Shown: positions 16,648 through 28,987, numbered from the stretch's first letter. The stretch is 64,000 nt of DNA from Engraulis encrasicolus (GCF_034702125.1 NC_085871.1:31718234-31782233); one strand, 5' to 3'. A program made the numbers and translations. Notes: generated from the letters alone by a model not told the origin.

Positions 16648-17160
16648 GGGATAACGGCCGACGAGGTGACAGGTTATACGAAATTAATGGCGAGGCGGCG
16701 GCTCCGAAGTTTGGCGACGCGCGCAGCGCGGAGACAAAGTTGCCTCCGCCAAGCCATTAATTTCTATAACCGGTCGACCTCGAAGGCCGTTATCCCGCTT
16801 ATCTGCCGTTATGGTGGGGTACTTTTTAATCTATTATCGTCTGTAAAGTTGTAGGAACCATGTTCTATCAAGATAGAATGTTGCTGTGCGGGCGTCCAAC
16901 TTGACGCGCCAAGAATCAGGCACGCCTCTATCAGATGCATGTAGTAGAACTTTTAGGGCGACAGACTTGACAACCAAATGCGATAGAACTGACGACTGGC
17001 TCTTGGCTTGACAACCAAATGCGATAGAATTAACGACTGACTCTCGACTTGATAAACAAATGCGATAGAACTAACGACCGGCTTTTGGCCATAGCAACCT
17101 GCAGTTTAGAATTAGTAACCTAACTTAGTCGCACGTTTGACGCCTGACAGGTTATAGGGA
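16648..17160. repeat. GGGATAACGG palindrome family, copy 1
   Basis: Left arm gggataacggccgacgagg (from about 16650) pairs with right arm cctcgaaggccgttatcccgc (to about 16798), about 70 bp per arm. The GC-rich centre around 16690-16755 is itself self-complementary (ggcgacgcgcgcagcgcgg). The termini and the downstream segment match the copy at 31355-31880 in layout. The three 41-bp tandem units lie within its downstream half. Confidence 0.6.
16964..17086 (+). repeat. 41-bp minisatellite, three units
   Basis: Units start at 16964, 17005 and 17046, exactly 41 bp apart. Each has the pattern g-(a/g)-cttga-aa-caaatgcgatagaa followed by acgac-ggctcttg-like sequence. Divergence between units is a few bases. 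Confidence 0.8.
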
Positions 17161-18527
17161 ATTAGTTGCAACCCCATCAGCCAATCAGAAACGAGGATGC
17201 AGTTGCGTAGGCAGATACATGTGCTTAAAACATAATCAGACAAAAACACAATACAATGATGTGATGACCTAGCCTCGTGCGGCATCCTACGTACTTCTGC
17301 CAAAGGATTGGCTTTACTACTAGTCTGGCCCCTGCTTTCTGTGGAGCGATAGGATTTGGCCGGCCAACCCTCCCTGGAAAACAGCCAATAAGCGAAGAGA
17401 CAGGTTGCTGGGGGCGAAAGGTGGAGGATGCTTGTGGCGATACCCGTAAACGCCTGCGCTATGATGTTGTTATTGAGTAAATGTTGGCGATAGGGTGAGA
17501 GCTGTCCCATCATAGAGTGAGAGCTGTCCCATCATTTCAAACCAGAACTGAGTGCAAACTTCCTGCAATTGTGTCAGATCAAACAACCCCCAGACCATGA
17601 GTATGAAATGAAATTGTAGTATTATGGGATGGTCAGGACCATGCTAGTAATAACCAAACAAAAAACTCAATAACAAGTAGAGCATGTTAGTTCATGTACG
17701 TAAAGAATATCCCCTTACGACGCGGCTTTATACATTTGTTGTTACCAGTATGGATAGTGCATTACTAAAGGGCCTGTGTTGTGTCATAGTAGTAGTGCTA
17801 TGGTAATTACATTTCGATGACTATTACAGCGTGCCACTGGAGGTACGGCGCACATTAAGAGGATTACATACAAACGTAAAGAATTTGGCTACTCTTGTGA
17901 TACTCTTGTCATACAGCTTGCACTTTGAAGTTTGAACTGACTTTGAGTCAATATTGGCTGAGATAAAGAAATCAGGTCGTTAATTGGATCTGACGTATCT
18001 TTTCTGGTGATTCATTTTAATCTGGGCCTTTATTACAGTCAGGCCATTATCCTTGTGACAGACAGTGGCAGTCTAGGTGTGATGTGGCACTGATACACAA
18101 GAGCAACTTGGAATACTAAACTGAAATATGACTTTGAACTTCAGTTTTAGTCCTTGTGAGGATTTCATGTGATTTCATTTTGTCAGTAAAAAATGAATGC
18201 TTGAGTTGGCAATAAAACACTTCAATGGTGTGGGTTAGTCATTCAATTTGAACACCATTTAGATTCAACCATGACTAGGTAGCAGACTGAATAGAAGTGT
18301 CTGTATGTGTACCTATTATCCAGTAACATGCCGTCAGGTTTATGGCTGGTGAGGCACTGACTTTTCCAATATCAGATTTTCAAATATATAATACTACAGC
18401 TACAGTATTAGTAAATATTTGCCAAATAGGCCTACCGATAAGTCTCATATGTCATAGCTTTCTTAACATAAGGTAGGCCTACATATTAAAACATGCTGCA
18501 TTGCCATAGAGAAAATGCTATTAGATG
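17161..18527. other. Spacer without recognisable features
   Basis: Unique sequence. A 133-codon minus-strand ORF (17112-17513) overlaps repeat-derived sequence and is not credible. The segment at 18330-18360 (gtttatggctggtgaggcac) resembles a hAT terminus. Confidence 0.45.
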
Positions 18528-18826
<299 letters not shown>

Positions 18827-18874
18827 ATTCAAAACACTGGTCTCACATAGACCATGAGCACCACGGCGAACAAA

Positions 18875-19199
18875 CCGGTGTGGTAGCTTTTGTGATACGC
18901 ACCGGATTCTCATGCAAATGTACATATACGAGGCTATGGCAATTTATGTGAGACAAAGGTATGGCAGGAAGCGAATGTCAACATAAACAGAGATTACACA
19001 AACTTCGATATGGTCACCAAATATTTTGGGACTGTCATTTATGTTATGCCTACACTTTGGAATTAGATCAGAGTCTTGTTACACGGGTATATTTAATTTA
19101 CCTCAACGGTACCCTGTACTCAACTTTACTCGGTCTACCCTACAAGCAGATACAGAGCACATGAGAATCCGGTGCATATCACAAAAGCTACCACACCGG
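18875..19199. mobile_element. Foldback MITE with 40-bp arms
   Basis: Arms 18875-18914 and 19160-19199 match inverted at 39 of 40 positions, starting ccggtgtggtagcttttgtg. The 245-bp centre has no coding sign. No clear target duplication was found. Confidence 0.75.
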
Positions 19200-19344
19200 A
19201 CAGAATCAAGGCGGATTCTCTCTCTCCCCTCGGGTCTCACAAACACAGGCCTCACACACATGGGAAACACTGGTCTTACCTTTACTCGTACATCAGGTCC
19301 ATGCGCTGCTCTTTCTGAATGAAAACATCCATGACTGTCATAGC

Positions 19345-19850
19345 CTAGAAATCCTTGTCTTGTCTTAGCCTCAGAAGCCTGTCCTTCTCAATGCCAACGC
19401 CTGTTGCAACATGCAGATCAATTATCAGCTCGACATAATTCCCACGTTTCGTAGAGTGTGTACTCTCATCACCACCGCGAAACGCCAAATCCTCCTGAAG
19501 CAGGTTGCCTGAATGAGACGTTTTAAGATCTGCACGATTCTCCTTCACTTTGGCGTTGTGCATGCTAACGTTACTTTAGCCGATGCTGTTCATCCAAAGC
19601 CACATCTGTTCGAGACGCCCCAAACGTCTTCAAAGGAATTTGGCATTGAATATGAGTAGCCGAGGATTTGTGTTTTGTGAGGCTCCTTGGTAAATTTTTA
19701 AGTCACAAAATCCCATGCTAATGGTCTTCCACACATTCTCGCCGGTTGCAAACAAGAGACAGGGGTAACAAAACATTTCTGTTGTACCACTCACTTTGAA
19801 ATGATCGGGTCGTTCTAATCTTCTGACCTGTCACCTGCAGCAGCAAACCC
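19345..19850 (-). pseudogene. ZMYM1-like / hAT transposase relic
   Basis: The minus strand has a 72-codon ORF (19345-19563) with the pattern MHNAKVKENRADLK, then LAFRGGDES and RGNYVELI, which is the signature preceding the catalytic domain in fish hAT transposases annotated 'zinc finger MYM-type protein 1-like'. Upstream on the same strand, after frame changes, come FCYPCLLFATG (a TTF-type Cys motif, about 19720-19765) and SEWYNRN. The order is right (zinc finger first, then LAFRG-D) but stops and shifts break it. It is a dead fragment; identification rests on remembered family motifs. Confidence 0.55.
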
Positions 19851-20399
19851 TTCAGCTCTGTCGGTCCTCCATTCTTTATCACATCTTTTTTTCCCCTTGG
19901 AAATCAAACTTTGAGAATGATCTTAGTTTCGTTATGAAATCCACTTCCATGGTAGCAGTCAAAGTGAACAAGCTAGCCAACACTAATGACACCAACTGAC
20001 TGTATTAACTTCAGATTCGCTATGATGTAACTGCCAGCAAGACTCTCGCCAGAACGAGGTTGAGGCGAGGCTGCAGCTCGCCGCACCACTGTATCATTTC
20101 TTTACTCTGAATGCTTTGGCATAATGCCCACTGAAAGATAATCACACGTAGAAAATAGTAAAAATGAGGAAGGAAAATGAGGGCACACCATACATATTTC
20201 TATTAAGTGTATAAAAACCTTTAGTACAATATTACCAGGTTGCATACAGTACACAGAACGATCAAAATGGCGGATGCGCTCAAGCTTGTTAACGAGGGAT
20301 TGCGCAATCCGGGGTGAGGCAAGCTCGGAGCTGCCCCTAATTCAGCGTATTCGGAGATTCAAATATTACGATTTTGGACATGAAAATGATTGAAACTGT

Positions 20400-20947
20400 T
20401 TAAAGGGGCATTCCTCCGGTGGAGACATGAATATGTATTGAAAGTGGGTCATATATGTAGTAAAATAATGGCATACATTTCTAATTTGGTGCCTTCTTGG
20501 CCGAGAAAAGGCAGAAAATGACTTTTTAGTGCTTGTGGATTATTGACAACAATCCCCACAATGAATTGCAATGCTCAAGTTCCACAGGCCACACCCAGGC
20601 AGCTCTGCCAGTGACTTACTGGAGCCTCAATGGCAGTGATTTCAAAAGCACTGGCACACTGATCTGTGATAGGTCTGTTAGCGCATTAGGTCCAACCCCC
20701 TAATGGCGGGGTTGAAAGGGTAGGGAAAAGGCTTGTAGTCTCAACAGAAATCCACCTCTCTTACACTTCCTCCTACAATGATGCAACATTACGATTTTTA
20801 CATCATTGTAGGAGGAAGTGTTAAGAGGTGAATACAGATTTCTCCTGTCTCAGGGGTAATTGAGAGAGTGTTGCACGACCATTCAAAAGTATGACTGGGT
20901 GTCTAGCACTGGAAAGCCTAATGCAAATGGGGGGAGTGTCCCTTTAA
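20400..20947. mobile_element. TTAA-flanked element, 540 bp, with a strong central hairpin
   Basis: The element 20404-20943 has ends aggggcattcc / ggagtgtccct (8 of 11 inverted) between TTAA sites. A perfect 20-bp inverted repeat (20764-20783 and 20801-20820) with a 17-nt loop sits inside; weaker pairing extends it outward. It could be another Kolobok-like MITE. Confidence 0.55.
20764..20820. repeat. Perfect 20-bp hairpin
   Basis: cacttcctcctacaatgatg pairs exactly with its complement 17 nt later. Pairing continues through flanking cacctctctta / taagaggtg with one gap. Confidence 0.9.
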
Positions 20948-21074
20948 ATACTGCACAAATTGTAGTTATGGTGCAGATGCTCGAAAACAATAGTTGTTAT
21001 TGTTACTATTATTCACATTTTACATCTCATCATTCTCATGTGGGGTTGGTGAGGTGAGGCACTGCCTCCCCTGC

Positions 21075-21804
21075 TGTATTGGAGCGCACGTGCCTGCTAT
21101 TATCTTTGGCTAGAAATGTTGGATTATTTTCCTTCTTATATTTAAATACCTATTTAAATTTAAGTCTAGTTGTACAACTACAACCAGATTAAAAAATACT
21201 TTGTGAATAAAAAAAAAATCCCATTTCCATTACCATTTCCAAAACATTAATACACAAGATTGAGAATTGTACAAAATTGCATCCCATTCGCAAGTCAAAA
21301 TATCGAGCAAAAATGTTGAGGGAAATACATAGTCATTTCAAATTTGCCCTAGGCAACACATTTAAAAAAAGTTGGGACAAAGCAATACAATTTTTTAATA
21401 CATAACACAAGGGGGTCAAAATGAACTAATAATTAAAATAATGAATTAGTCTATCAAATTTTCAGTGATATAAGATACAGGAGTGCAGTCAGGTCATCAG
21501 TTAATGTAATTACCTGTTAATTGACCCCCTCCATCTTGTCTTTAACCTTACCCAACTTTACCAGCATTTTTTTGGCCCTGTACCATTTTTTTACAAGTCT
21601 ATTTGTGAGATTTTAAATGAGCACCTACTTTCATCTGAGCAATAATTTTGATTGGCTATAACAACTGATGTTGTCTAACTATGCACAATGCTCCATGTTT
21701 CCCAAATTTTTTGGAACCCATTCTGTAAAAATATTAAAGAGCTTGCATCAAATCAGTTCAGATTAGATTGTTTTCTGACTGTATTATATGACATTGACAT
21801 TCCT
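21075..21804. other. Spacer without recognisable features
   Basis: AT-rich unique sequence; nothing identified. Confidence 0.5.
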
Positions 21805-22172
21805 GGGCCCTCATTTATCAAGCTTTCTCAGGCAAGTATCTGTGCATAAAGCATGTGTTCGATCATTCCTGAGCAAAGTGTAGGATTTATGAATATGTAC
21901 TTGAACATAGAAATGTGCCTAAATCTACGAACGCCTCAGACCATGCGTGCGAGTGGAAGAAACATGAAATTGCAAACTATTGACCGTGCCGTATACAGTT
22001 GGCTTTGCATTGCAATGGAGTATGACAGAGCACTACTTGGCAGTGTTTACGTCCGCGTCCACCGCGGAAATGTTTCTATCTCTGCACTTGCCGCCAGCGC
22101 TTTGTGTGACGCGTGTATCCGCGTGTGTTCATGTGCGTCCAAACAGAGTGGAACTTTCAAATTAACATGGCA
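21805..22172 (+). repeat. Interspersed repeat, copy 2 (GGGCCCTCATTTATCA family)
   Basis: Starts gggccctcatttatcaagct and shares the taggatttatgaatatgtac and gcgtgcgag-ggaagaaacatg parts with copy 1. Both copies end near caaattaaca-like sequence. It is probably a DNA-transposon remnant. Confidence 0.7.
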
Positions 22173-22189
22173 TTTGAATGTATTTTAAC

Positions 22190-23773
22190 ACCACATATGG
22201 TTACTTGGAAGCGTCTCGGCATGCAAATTACCTAGAGTACGCGCATGCACAGTGATATGGAAGGTGGGGGACCAGCCAACGCACGTTTGATGAATCCTTT
22301 TCTGTACTTGTGACCATTCTTTAGTTCTAGACGGTGGGCTAGATTTCGTAGCTCCTTTAGAAAATGAGTTTCGTTCTCACTCTCGGTTGCACGTTGATAT
22401 TAAAAACAACGAAAATAAAAAAGACTGGGGATGACGTCACATAATGCAGAGTCAATGGGAAGTCTCCGCCCCTCAAAGTTGAAAATGGAATATTTATCCG
22501 CATATCGGGCTTTTTTCATAGGCAGATAATTCACTTTATCGTTGAAACAACGTAGGCATTTAATTCCTGACCATTTTTATGTTACTGGAAAAAATAACAC
22601 AGCTTGCATTTCTTTACAGACATAGTTTTTTGGCAAATTGATCTACCCCCGTCACCTCATTGCTCTATTGCTTTGAGGGAACAGACTTGTCCTCTTTTTG
22701 ACACTTATCTCTCGTTGCCTAATGATGGTCAGACAACCGAACACTAACAGCAAAAAAGAGCACTTCTGAAAGTTTGAGAGAATTTTTTTTTTGCATGTAC
22801 ACAACAAGTGAAGCCACTTACCCCCCAACTTGTAACGTTTTGCCATGAAATCTGACGGTTCCGGGTAGCATGCATGCGCTAGCTGTATTCTGTCTCGTTG
22901 ACTTTGTATTGACGTGACGTCACTCGGTCGGCTAGTTTTTGTTGTCATTTTTATAAATCAATGTGTAAGTTTTGAGGATGGCAACAGCCAGAATATTGAT
23001 TAATGGGTTATCAGGGGGTTATATAAGCAAAAATAAAGTTGCCACTCGTTAACACCAACGAACTGACAAGATATGAGACTGGGCCCACCACCTATTCAGT
23101 TTTAGGACACAATTTAGAATGCATTCTACGAACTGATGCTAAATGAAGCCCCTGGATTCCCCTAAGCTGAACTAATGAAGTATTAATTCCAGAAATAAGT
23201 CAGTTCAGATATGTTCTCCTTTTCCTTTCTTTGATTTACCCTACTTTAACTTGAGAAATTGACTTTGAGTAGTCCCGTATGTGAAAGATTCATTGTCAGT
23301 GATGAGAGTGAGCTGCATTTGCAGGTGTTTCTAACCGAAGATATATTCACAAGTTATTTACATTGTAACTTCATATTAAATATCCAACAGCATTCAGCAG
23401 AGTGTTATTTGGCTATCGAAGCGAAGTCCATTATATGCGCACAAACCCCGTCTAATGATCATTATGTGGAACCACAGGAGTAAAGTGTGTTTATCACTGC
23501 ACAACAAATACTATGTAAATATCATTCGGAGATGGAAGCATGTTTGAGTGTATATGATTGTAACACAAACACCACATCAGACCACCATTCAGAGTCAGGG
23601 ATGTGCGCTGGAGTGGTTATTATTGCAAAGCAAATGCCACAAACTAGCCATTAAATGTAATTCAAGAGTACTGTGCTCACTGGAGCAAATCAAAGCCACA
23701 TTAAAGCCATGTATTGTGGCGTATATAAATTATGTGTTCACTATTACTGCAGACAAAACACCAACTGTGCCGA
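22190..23773. other. Spacer, probably old repeats
   Basis: Contains two tgacgtca sites in inverted context (22433-22441 and 22912-22921), which may be the ends of an eroded element; otherwise nothing is recognised. Confidence 0.4.
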
Positions 23774-23895
23774 GTGTGTGTGTGTGTGTGCGCGTGTGCG
23801 TGCGCGCGCGCACAAGTGAGGGGAAGGATACTGTTCATTGTGTGTGTGTGTGTGTGTGTGTGCATGTGTGTGCATGCATGCATATGTGTGTGCAC
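23774..23895 (+). repeat. (GT)n tracts, two blocks
   Basis: 23774-23812 with a gcgcgc centre, and 23840-23895 with atgc interruptions. Confidence 0.95.
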
Positions 23896-24210
23896 GTCCA
23901 TTAAAAATAAATGTTAAAGAATGTTTACTGATTTTACATCAGCTGATATTGAAAACTAGGTATCCAAAAGTATCGAACCAGGTATCCAAAAAAGGATACC
24001 CAGCCCATAGTGGATAGGGTGTTGCTTTATAGAAGGTTGCAAATTGAAATCCTATACCAAACATATAGTGCATTTGACTATTTGAAACGGCTAAGCTCAG
24101 GCCCAAAAGGCAGGCACACTTTTACCATTTTCTACAAGAAGGCAGTCTAGTTCATACATGAGACACACCAGATTACAAGACGCACTGATGACTTTTGAGA
24201 AAATTTTATG

Positions 24211-24326
24211 ATTTTAAATCTGCCCTATACTGTAGTCAGACAAAAAAATACGGCAATAAAATACAGTGATTTTAAATCTGCCCTACAGTTCAAAAATATA
24301 CGGAAATAAAAAAAACAGTGTTGTCT
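24211..24326 (+). repeat. 58-bp tandem duplication
   Basis: attttaaatctgccctacagt-like sequence followed by atacgg-aataaaa occurs at 24211 and 24269. Two diverged units. Confidence 0.7.
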
Positions 24327-24492
24327 CTGACATTTTACATCAGCTCCATGAAACACATCCACTGCAGTGCCACGTATCGGTGAATGCATGTGTGGTCTGA
24401 AATGTGCAGCAGTGTGTACAGTGTACAATATACTGCATGTGTGAAAGGAAGAAAGGAAGAAAGAGTGTGCATGACAGCGAAAAAGAAGGAAA

Positions 24493-24500
24493 GTGTGTGT

Positions 24501-24590
<90 letters not shown>

Positions 24591-24638
24591 GTCTGAGTGT
24601 GTGTGTGTGTGTGTGTGTCTGTGTGTCTGAGTGTGTGT

Positions 24639-24704
<66 letters not shown>
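24493..24704 (+). repeat. Long interrupted (GT)n microsatellite
   Basis: Over 200 bp, with tgtctgagtgtg interruptions that repeat as a higher-order unit (24585-24645). Confidence 0.97.
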
Positions 24705-24708
<4 letters not shown>

Positions 24709-24881
24709 TCGTGCGCATGAACTTGTGAGTGTGTAAGATCAGTCTGGTGTTTTACAGTGCCCGTCCATCAGTAGAGCTGCTTTATATGGCAGTAGATAAT
24801 TAAATCAGCTGACAGCAATCCGAAATCAATATCACACTGCTGCATAAAGCACAAGATATGAGGGATCTCTGTCCCTTCTCC

Positions 24882-24885
<4 letters not shown>

Positions 24886-24972
<87 letters not shown>
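24886..24972 (+). repeat. (GT)n microsatellite
   Basis: About 43 pure units. A (GCGT) run of about 7 units follows at 25117-25147. Confidence 0.97.
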
Positions 24973-24975
<3 letters not shown>

Positions 24976-25147
24976 CTTATGTGAATGCATACTTGCATGC
25001 ATGTGTGTGTGTTTATGTGCACAGAACCTCGGGGGAGAAGAACGAAGAAAACATCAAGCAAATTGGAAGTGAAACTTTTATAGCGAGAGCCCTTGGTCTC
25101 ATAGTGTGTTTGTGGTGTGCGTGCGTGCGTGCGTGCGTGCGTGCGTG

Positions 25148-26826
25148 TCTGTTTGTTGACATGAGTTACTGAGTTGACTGTGAATGTCCTTTATTGAAAT
25201 CGGACACAATAAAAGCCAAGAGATGCATTTATCGTCCTCGACATAGCAGTCCTATTTTCACCACACCATTAGAGTCCATGATGAAGCACTGCCTTGTGTT
25301 ACCACTATGTATGTGTGTGCGTGCACTGAAAAAAGCCATATGTTGTGTATGTTAAATTAATCAAAGGGAAACATGTCACTTCTACCATGAATAATTATGT
25401 TTTGTGATTGGGCATAATGAAGTTATGTAACTTTAGCATGATGCCCAATAACCAACGACTTCCCAAATCCAGTAATGTTGTCACAACCTAATTCCTTTGG
25501 ATAAGATGACCAATGGCTTTTACAACGCCAGAACAGATGGTGGCAGTAGTGTGCGGATTGTGTGTGGCAGCCGGAAACAACGAGCTTGCCGAGTTCTTTG
25601 AATGAATACATATCCGCGGACACTCTGAAGGCGGGTAAGTCAAAAAAGTAAACCACTGTAGGGCTGTTTGCATTTACCATGACTTTCCTAGAATCACATT
25701 TATATCACCCGTTTCGTTAGTGTACTTAGTTTTGGCATCAAGGCATACGTTTTATGAGCAAGATAGTAAGCTTAGCTGGCTAATTCTCACCAAACTGGTT
25801 AGCGGCTAATTATCGATATAGTCTCCGTTTTAACTATTGTTGGGAGTTTGGAAGCTGTCACCCATGTTGTACTGTATGCATGTTTGCATGTGTGACATTA
25901 TTTTCGGTTACTTTGCGAGTTATAGCGAAAGAAACTACCTGGCAGCCCATAACGGGCAGCTAGCTAATTTATGCTAGGTGACAACAGCTGGTTCATTAAC
26001 GCTATTAGTTCTATGCATTGACGTTGCGAGACCCGTGTGCGTCTGATTTCAAATGTATCCAGGACAGTCGTAGATACCATCAGTAGCTCTACACACATCA
26101 ATGACACAGGGGAAGTAAAGTTACCGCTGATTTTTGGTATTGCTCCGTCTGACTGTGTGTGTACGGCCACAGTAAATGTTGATTAGCCGGTGGAACTTTT
26201 CGGTTTGAAAAAAGACGAGACGTGAGACTGCGTGACAGAAGGGGCTGTGTGTGCTTGTGTATGGGTGCGCGTTTGAATGGGTGCGTCGTGTGTAGAACTA
26301 GATGCTGCAGTTTGCAGCTGGTTTGATTCATGTCGTGGGTCACTTACCAATGTATGTAGGCCTAATTGGCTATGACCTTTGAAATAGTTGAAAGTAAATC
26401 CCAGTAGTATCTAGTGAAACACACATGCAAACGCCCTTCTGTCCCTCATTCCCTCAAACTCGATCTTCTATATTTGTTGTGTGAAAAGGACATAGCAAGT
26501 TTTTTGTATCAATGATCACTTTGGGATATTCCAGTGCATTTACATTCAATATATACTGTACCTTGAGTGAGGTAGAAATGCATATTGTTGCAAATATAAA
26601 TACTGTTAATTTGTTATTTTTTGTAATTAATCATTTACTGAATTTCTTTGTAGAATATGTTACTATTATTTGGGTTTTTGTTCTCTGCATAACTGTCTCT
26701 TTCACCTATATTAATTCCTCAGCATTCAAGATGTTTGTAGGGTCCTCACCTCAGCTACCTCTCACAAGGTGCCCCTGAAAAAGGTGATGAAAGTTCTTGT
26801 GTAGTATCTAATCTATGACTATTAGC

Positions 26827-26828
<2 letters not shown>
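25148..26828. other. Spacer with a candidate promoter/first-exon zone
   Basis: Mostly unique sequence. The 25500-25650 part has the short ORF and splice donor described separately. No CpG-island density can be measured here by eye. Confidence 0.35.
25513..25605 (+). CDS. Short ORF before a consensus splice donor; possible first exon or upstream ORF
   Basis: The ATG at 25513 has a purine at -3 and G at +4, and opens a 30-codon ORF (MAFTTPEQMVAVVCG...) ending TGA. A perfect-looking donor (gcg|gtaagt, about 25629-25635) lies 25 bp beyond. The local base composition is less repetitive than elsewhere. It could be a 5' exon or upstream ORF of the decayed gene downstream, or chance. I recognise no domain, and no transcript evidence is available here. 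Confidence 0.2.
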   Translation: MAFTTPEQMVAVVCGLCVAAGNNELAEFFE

Positions 26829-26919
<91 letters not shown>

Positions 26920-27040
26920 CTGTTGTAATTATTTTACATTTTTCTCTGCATAGCTGTCTCCTTCACCTATATTAGTTTATCTGTCTTTCTGGTCACAACA
27001 GAAATTAAAGACGTTTGGGTCCTCAGCTCAACTGACCAAG
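26681..27040 (+). repeat. Diverged duplicate pair of intron/exon-like segments
   Basis: The segment from 26681 (tctctgcataactgtctctttcacctatatta..., ending in gggtcctcacctcagctacc) reappears in diverged form at about 26939-27040, with a GT microsatellite between them. The shared part includes an acceptor-like tract and a short open segment (IQDVCRVL versus IKDVWVL). It may be a duplicated exon of the decayed gene, or an older repeat. Confidence 0.3.
26829..26914 (+). repeat. (GT)n microsatellite
   Basis: About 43 pure units, between two diverged copies of an exon-like segment. Confidence 0.98.
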
Positions 27041-27264
27041 ACCTTTGCTTATTGAAGGCATGAAGTAATTTGTGATGCCCCCACGATTGCAGTTTTTAAA
27101 TCCAGATGACTTGCTCTTTTTTACATGTTTGAGGTAAGTTATTTGTTGATTTTTTTGTGTTTATTTCCTCATTTTAGTAAGACCATCAGGCCTTTTTGTA
27201 ACCTTTGTCACAAGTCTTAAGTTACAAGTATTTTGTAGTTATGTGTTTTGTGCCCTATTTCAAG

Positions 27265-27420
27265 TTAAGTGCCAAGTTCAAGAGGATCATGACAGTTGGT
27301 TTGCTGTTGAATTTCTTCTCAGAGCTGGATGGTCTTTCAACAACACTGCTCCGGGTCTTCAGCAAGAAAGGTGCTTCTCATGCAAGGAAGATACAGAGGA
27401 TCCTGGTGCCCATGACTCAG
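27265..27420 (+). other. Exon-like block 1 of the SAMD3-like pseudogene
   Basis: 156 nt, exactly 52 codons and open throughout. The 5' boundary follows ccctatttcaag and the 3' boundary is cag before gtaaaac. It ends in the phase needed to read straight into the block at 28401. Confidence 0.5.
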
Positions 27421-27733
27421 GTAAAACATGCACACTGCCATGCATCACAGTAATGCTAAAATTTCGAGATCTAATGTAATGGGGAGAAGTAGGGTGTCTT
27501 GGATCATATTGCATTTCTACCACTAATTTCAATCCTTCAGCCAGTTTTGAACTAATTGTCTTCACCTCAGTTCTAACTACAGCTGGCTTTACACACAGCA
27601 GTCCTAGGCAATGATATAACAGTCTTTTGCAGGTCAGTTGATGTGGTTGCTGCTCTGTTTTATTATTATTTTATTTTTTTATTTGATTCTCATGTCTGTC
27701 TGGCTTGCGATTCCCATGAAATGATCAGGGGAA

Positions 27734-28101
27734 TTAAAGGTACACTGTGTACGAGTTTTAGTTGTTTATTTCCGGAATTCATGCTACCCATTCACTGATG
27801 TTACCTTTTTCATGAATACTTACCACCACCATCAAATTCTAAGTATTCATTATGACGGAAAAATTGCTATTTTCATACATGAAAAGGGGGATCTTCTCCA
27901 TGGTCCGCCATTTTGAATTTCCAGAAATAGTCATTTTTAGCTGCAGAAATGACTGTATTTGGGCCATACTAGAAAATATTAGTTTATTACTTGGTAAGCT
28001 TTCATGAAAAGGTCAAATTTGGCAATAGGCAGCCCAGTTTCAATCAGCAGCGTAGTTGCAGTACCTTTTTTGACCATTTCCTGCACAGTGTACCTTTTTA
28101 A
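27734..28101. mobile_element. TTAA-flanked MITE, intact copy (360 bp)
   Basis: The element is 27738-28097, flanked on both sides by TTAA. Its termini are inverted (AGGTACACTGTG... and ...CACAGTGTACCT). TTAA duplications are typical of Kolobok and piggyBac superfamilies; the AGG start is more like Kolobok. It is a close relative of the copy at 30017-33521, which was split by a later insertion. There is no coding capacity. Confidence 0.8.
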
Positions 28102-28400
28102 GGTCAGACGTCACATTTTGGCATCACTTCAGTACGTTTGGAACCAGGGCTGAGTGCTGAAATGGTACCGAGTACTTGGGGCTAATGCAAAAGTGTCAGA
28201 GCTGCACCATGCCATATCAAACAGTGACGTACTGTACCACTTCACTGCCAGTACCAACGATACACTACGCTACTAGATAAATGAGATGTGTCCTTTGTTT
28301 AATGTGGTTGTACCTGTACTGCGTTTATTCTTCCTGTTGGTTAAAATGTTTTTCCTGCATGTTTGTTTCCTGGCATACATTGACCGGCCCTCATACGCAG

Positions 28401-28477
28401 ACTGACAACATTGATGTGACGAGGGAGTGCATGCTGAGGAGCTGACGGTCTACCTGAATGAAGAGCCAGACAAAGTG
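28401..28477 (+). other. Exon-like block 2 with an internal frameshift
   Basis: It follows catacgcag and is followed by gtatgt, both good splice-site matches. The first 14 codons are in phase with the preceding block and then hit TGA. The remaining bases are in a second frame encoding a conserved-looking VYLNEEPDKV. One lost base near 28441 would explain both. Confidence 0.5.
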
Positions 28478-28987
28478 GTATGTTACAACTCGGCAGCTAG
28501 ATCTGTCTTTTTCGTTATTAGGTGGCATAGGGAGATCGCACACATCAGTGGCCTGCGAGGCTCATTTTGTTGGGCTCTGGTGGGCTCCTCCTGTGCTACC
28601 TGACATGTCTCCTGGCATCTCATCCACGTTCTGGACACTGCTGGAGGACACACCAAACCTTCTTGCATTGATGTGCCATCTTGGCCTCAGTTATGTGTTC
28701 TTTGCAAACACGAATCTGCCCAATTCCAGCTTTGCTAAAGCACCCTCACATCATCACAAACCCTTTGCCAAATTTCACGTTCAATCCAACACCAGTCATC
28801 TCTGATTTGTAGATCTCTGCAGGTCTCTATCTACCCATGAGGGTGTTGCACTTGCTGTGGCACATTGCGAAGGCCGCATTACTGAAGCAGCAGAAGTTAT
28901 CTTAGAAGAAAACTTAAACTCAATATAGGTTTTAGTTCTGGAATACGATCGTGCTTTAGGGTAATAGTTTTCTCATAGTTTCACCTT

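Noticed and set aside
17112..17513. 133-codon minus-strand ORF
   Set aside because: Overlaps the 3' end of the palindromic repeat; composition is not protein-like and there is no family match from memory.
28458..28805. 115-codon plus-strand ORF as a gene
   Set aside because: It runs out of an intron of the SAMD3-like relic and shows no domain; it may be repeat-derived.
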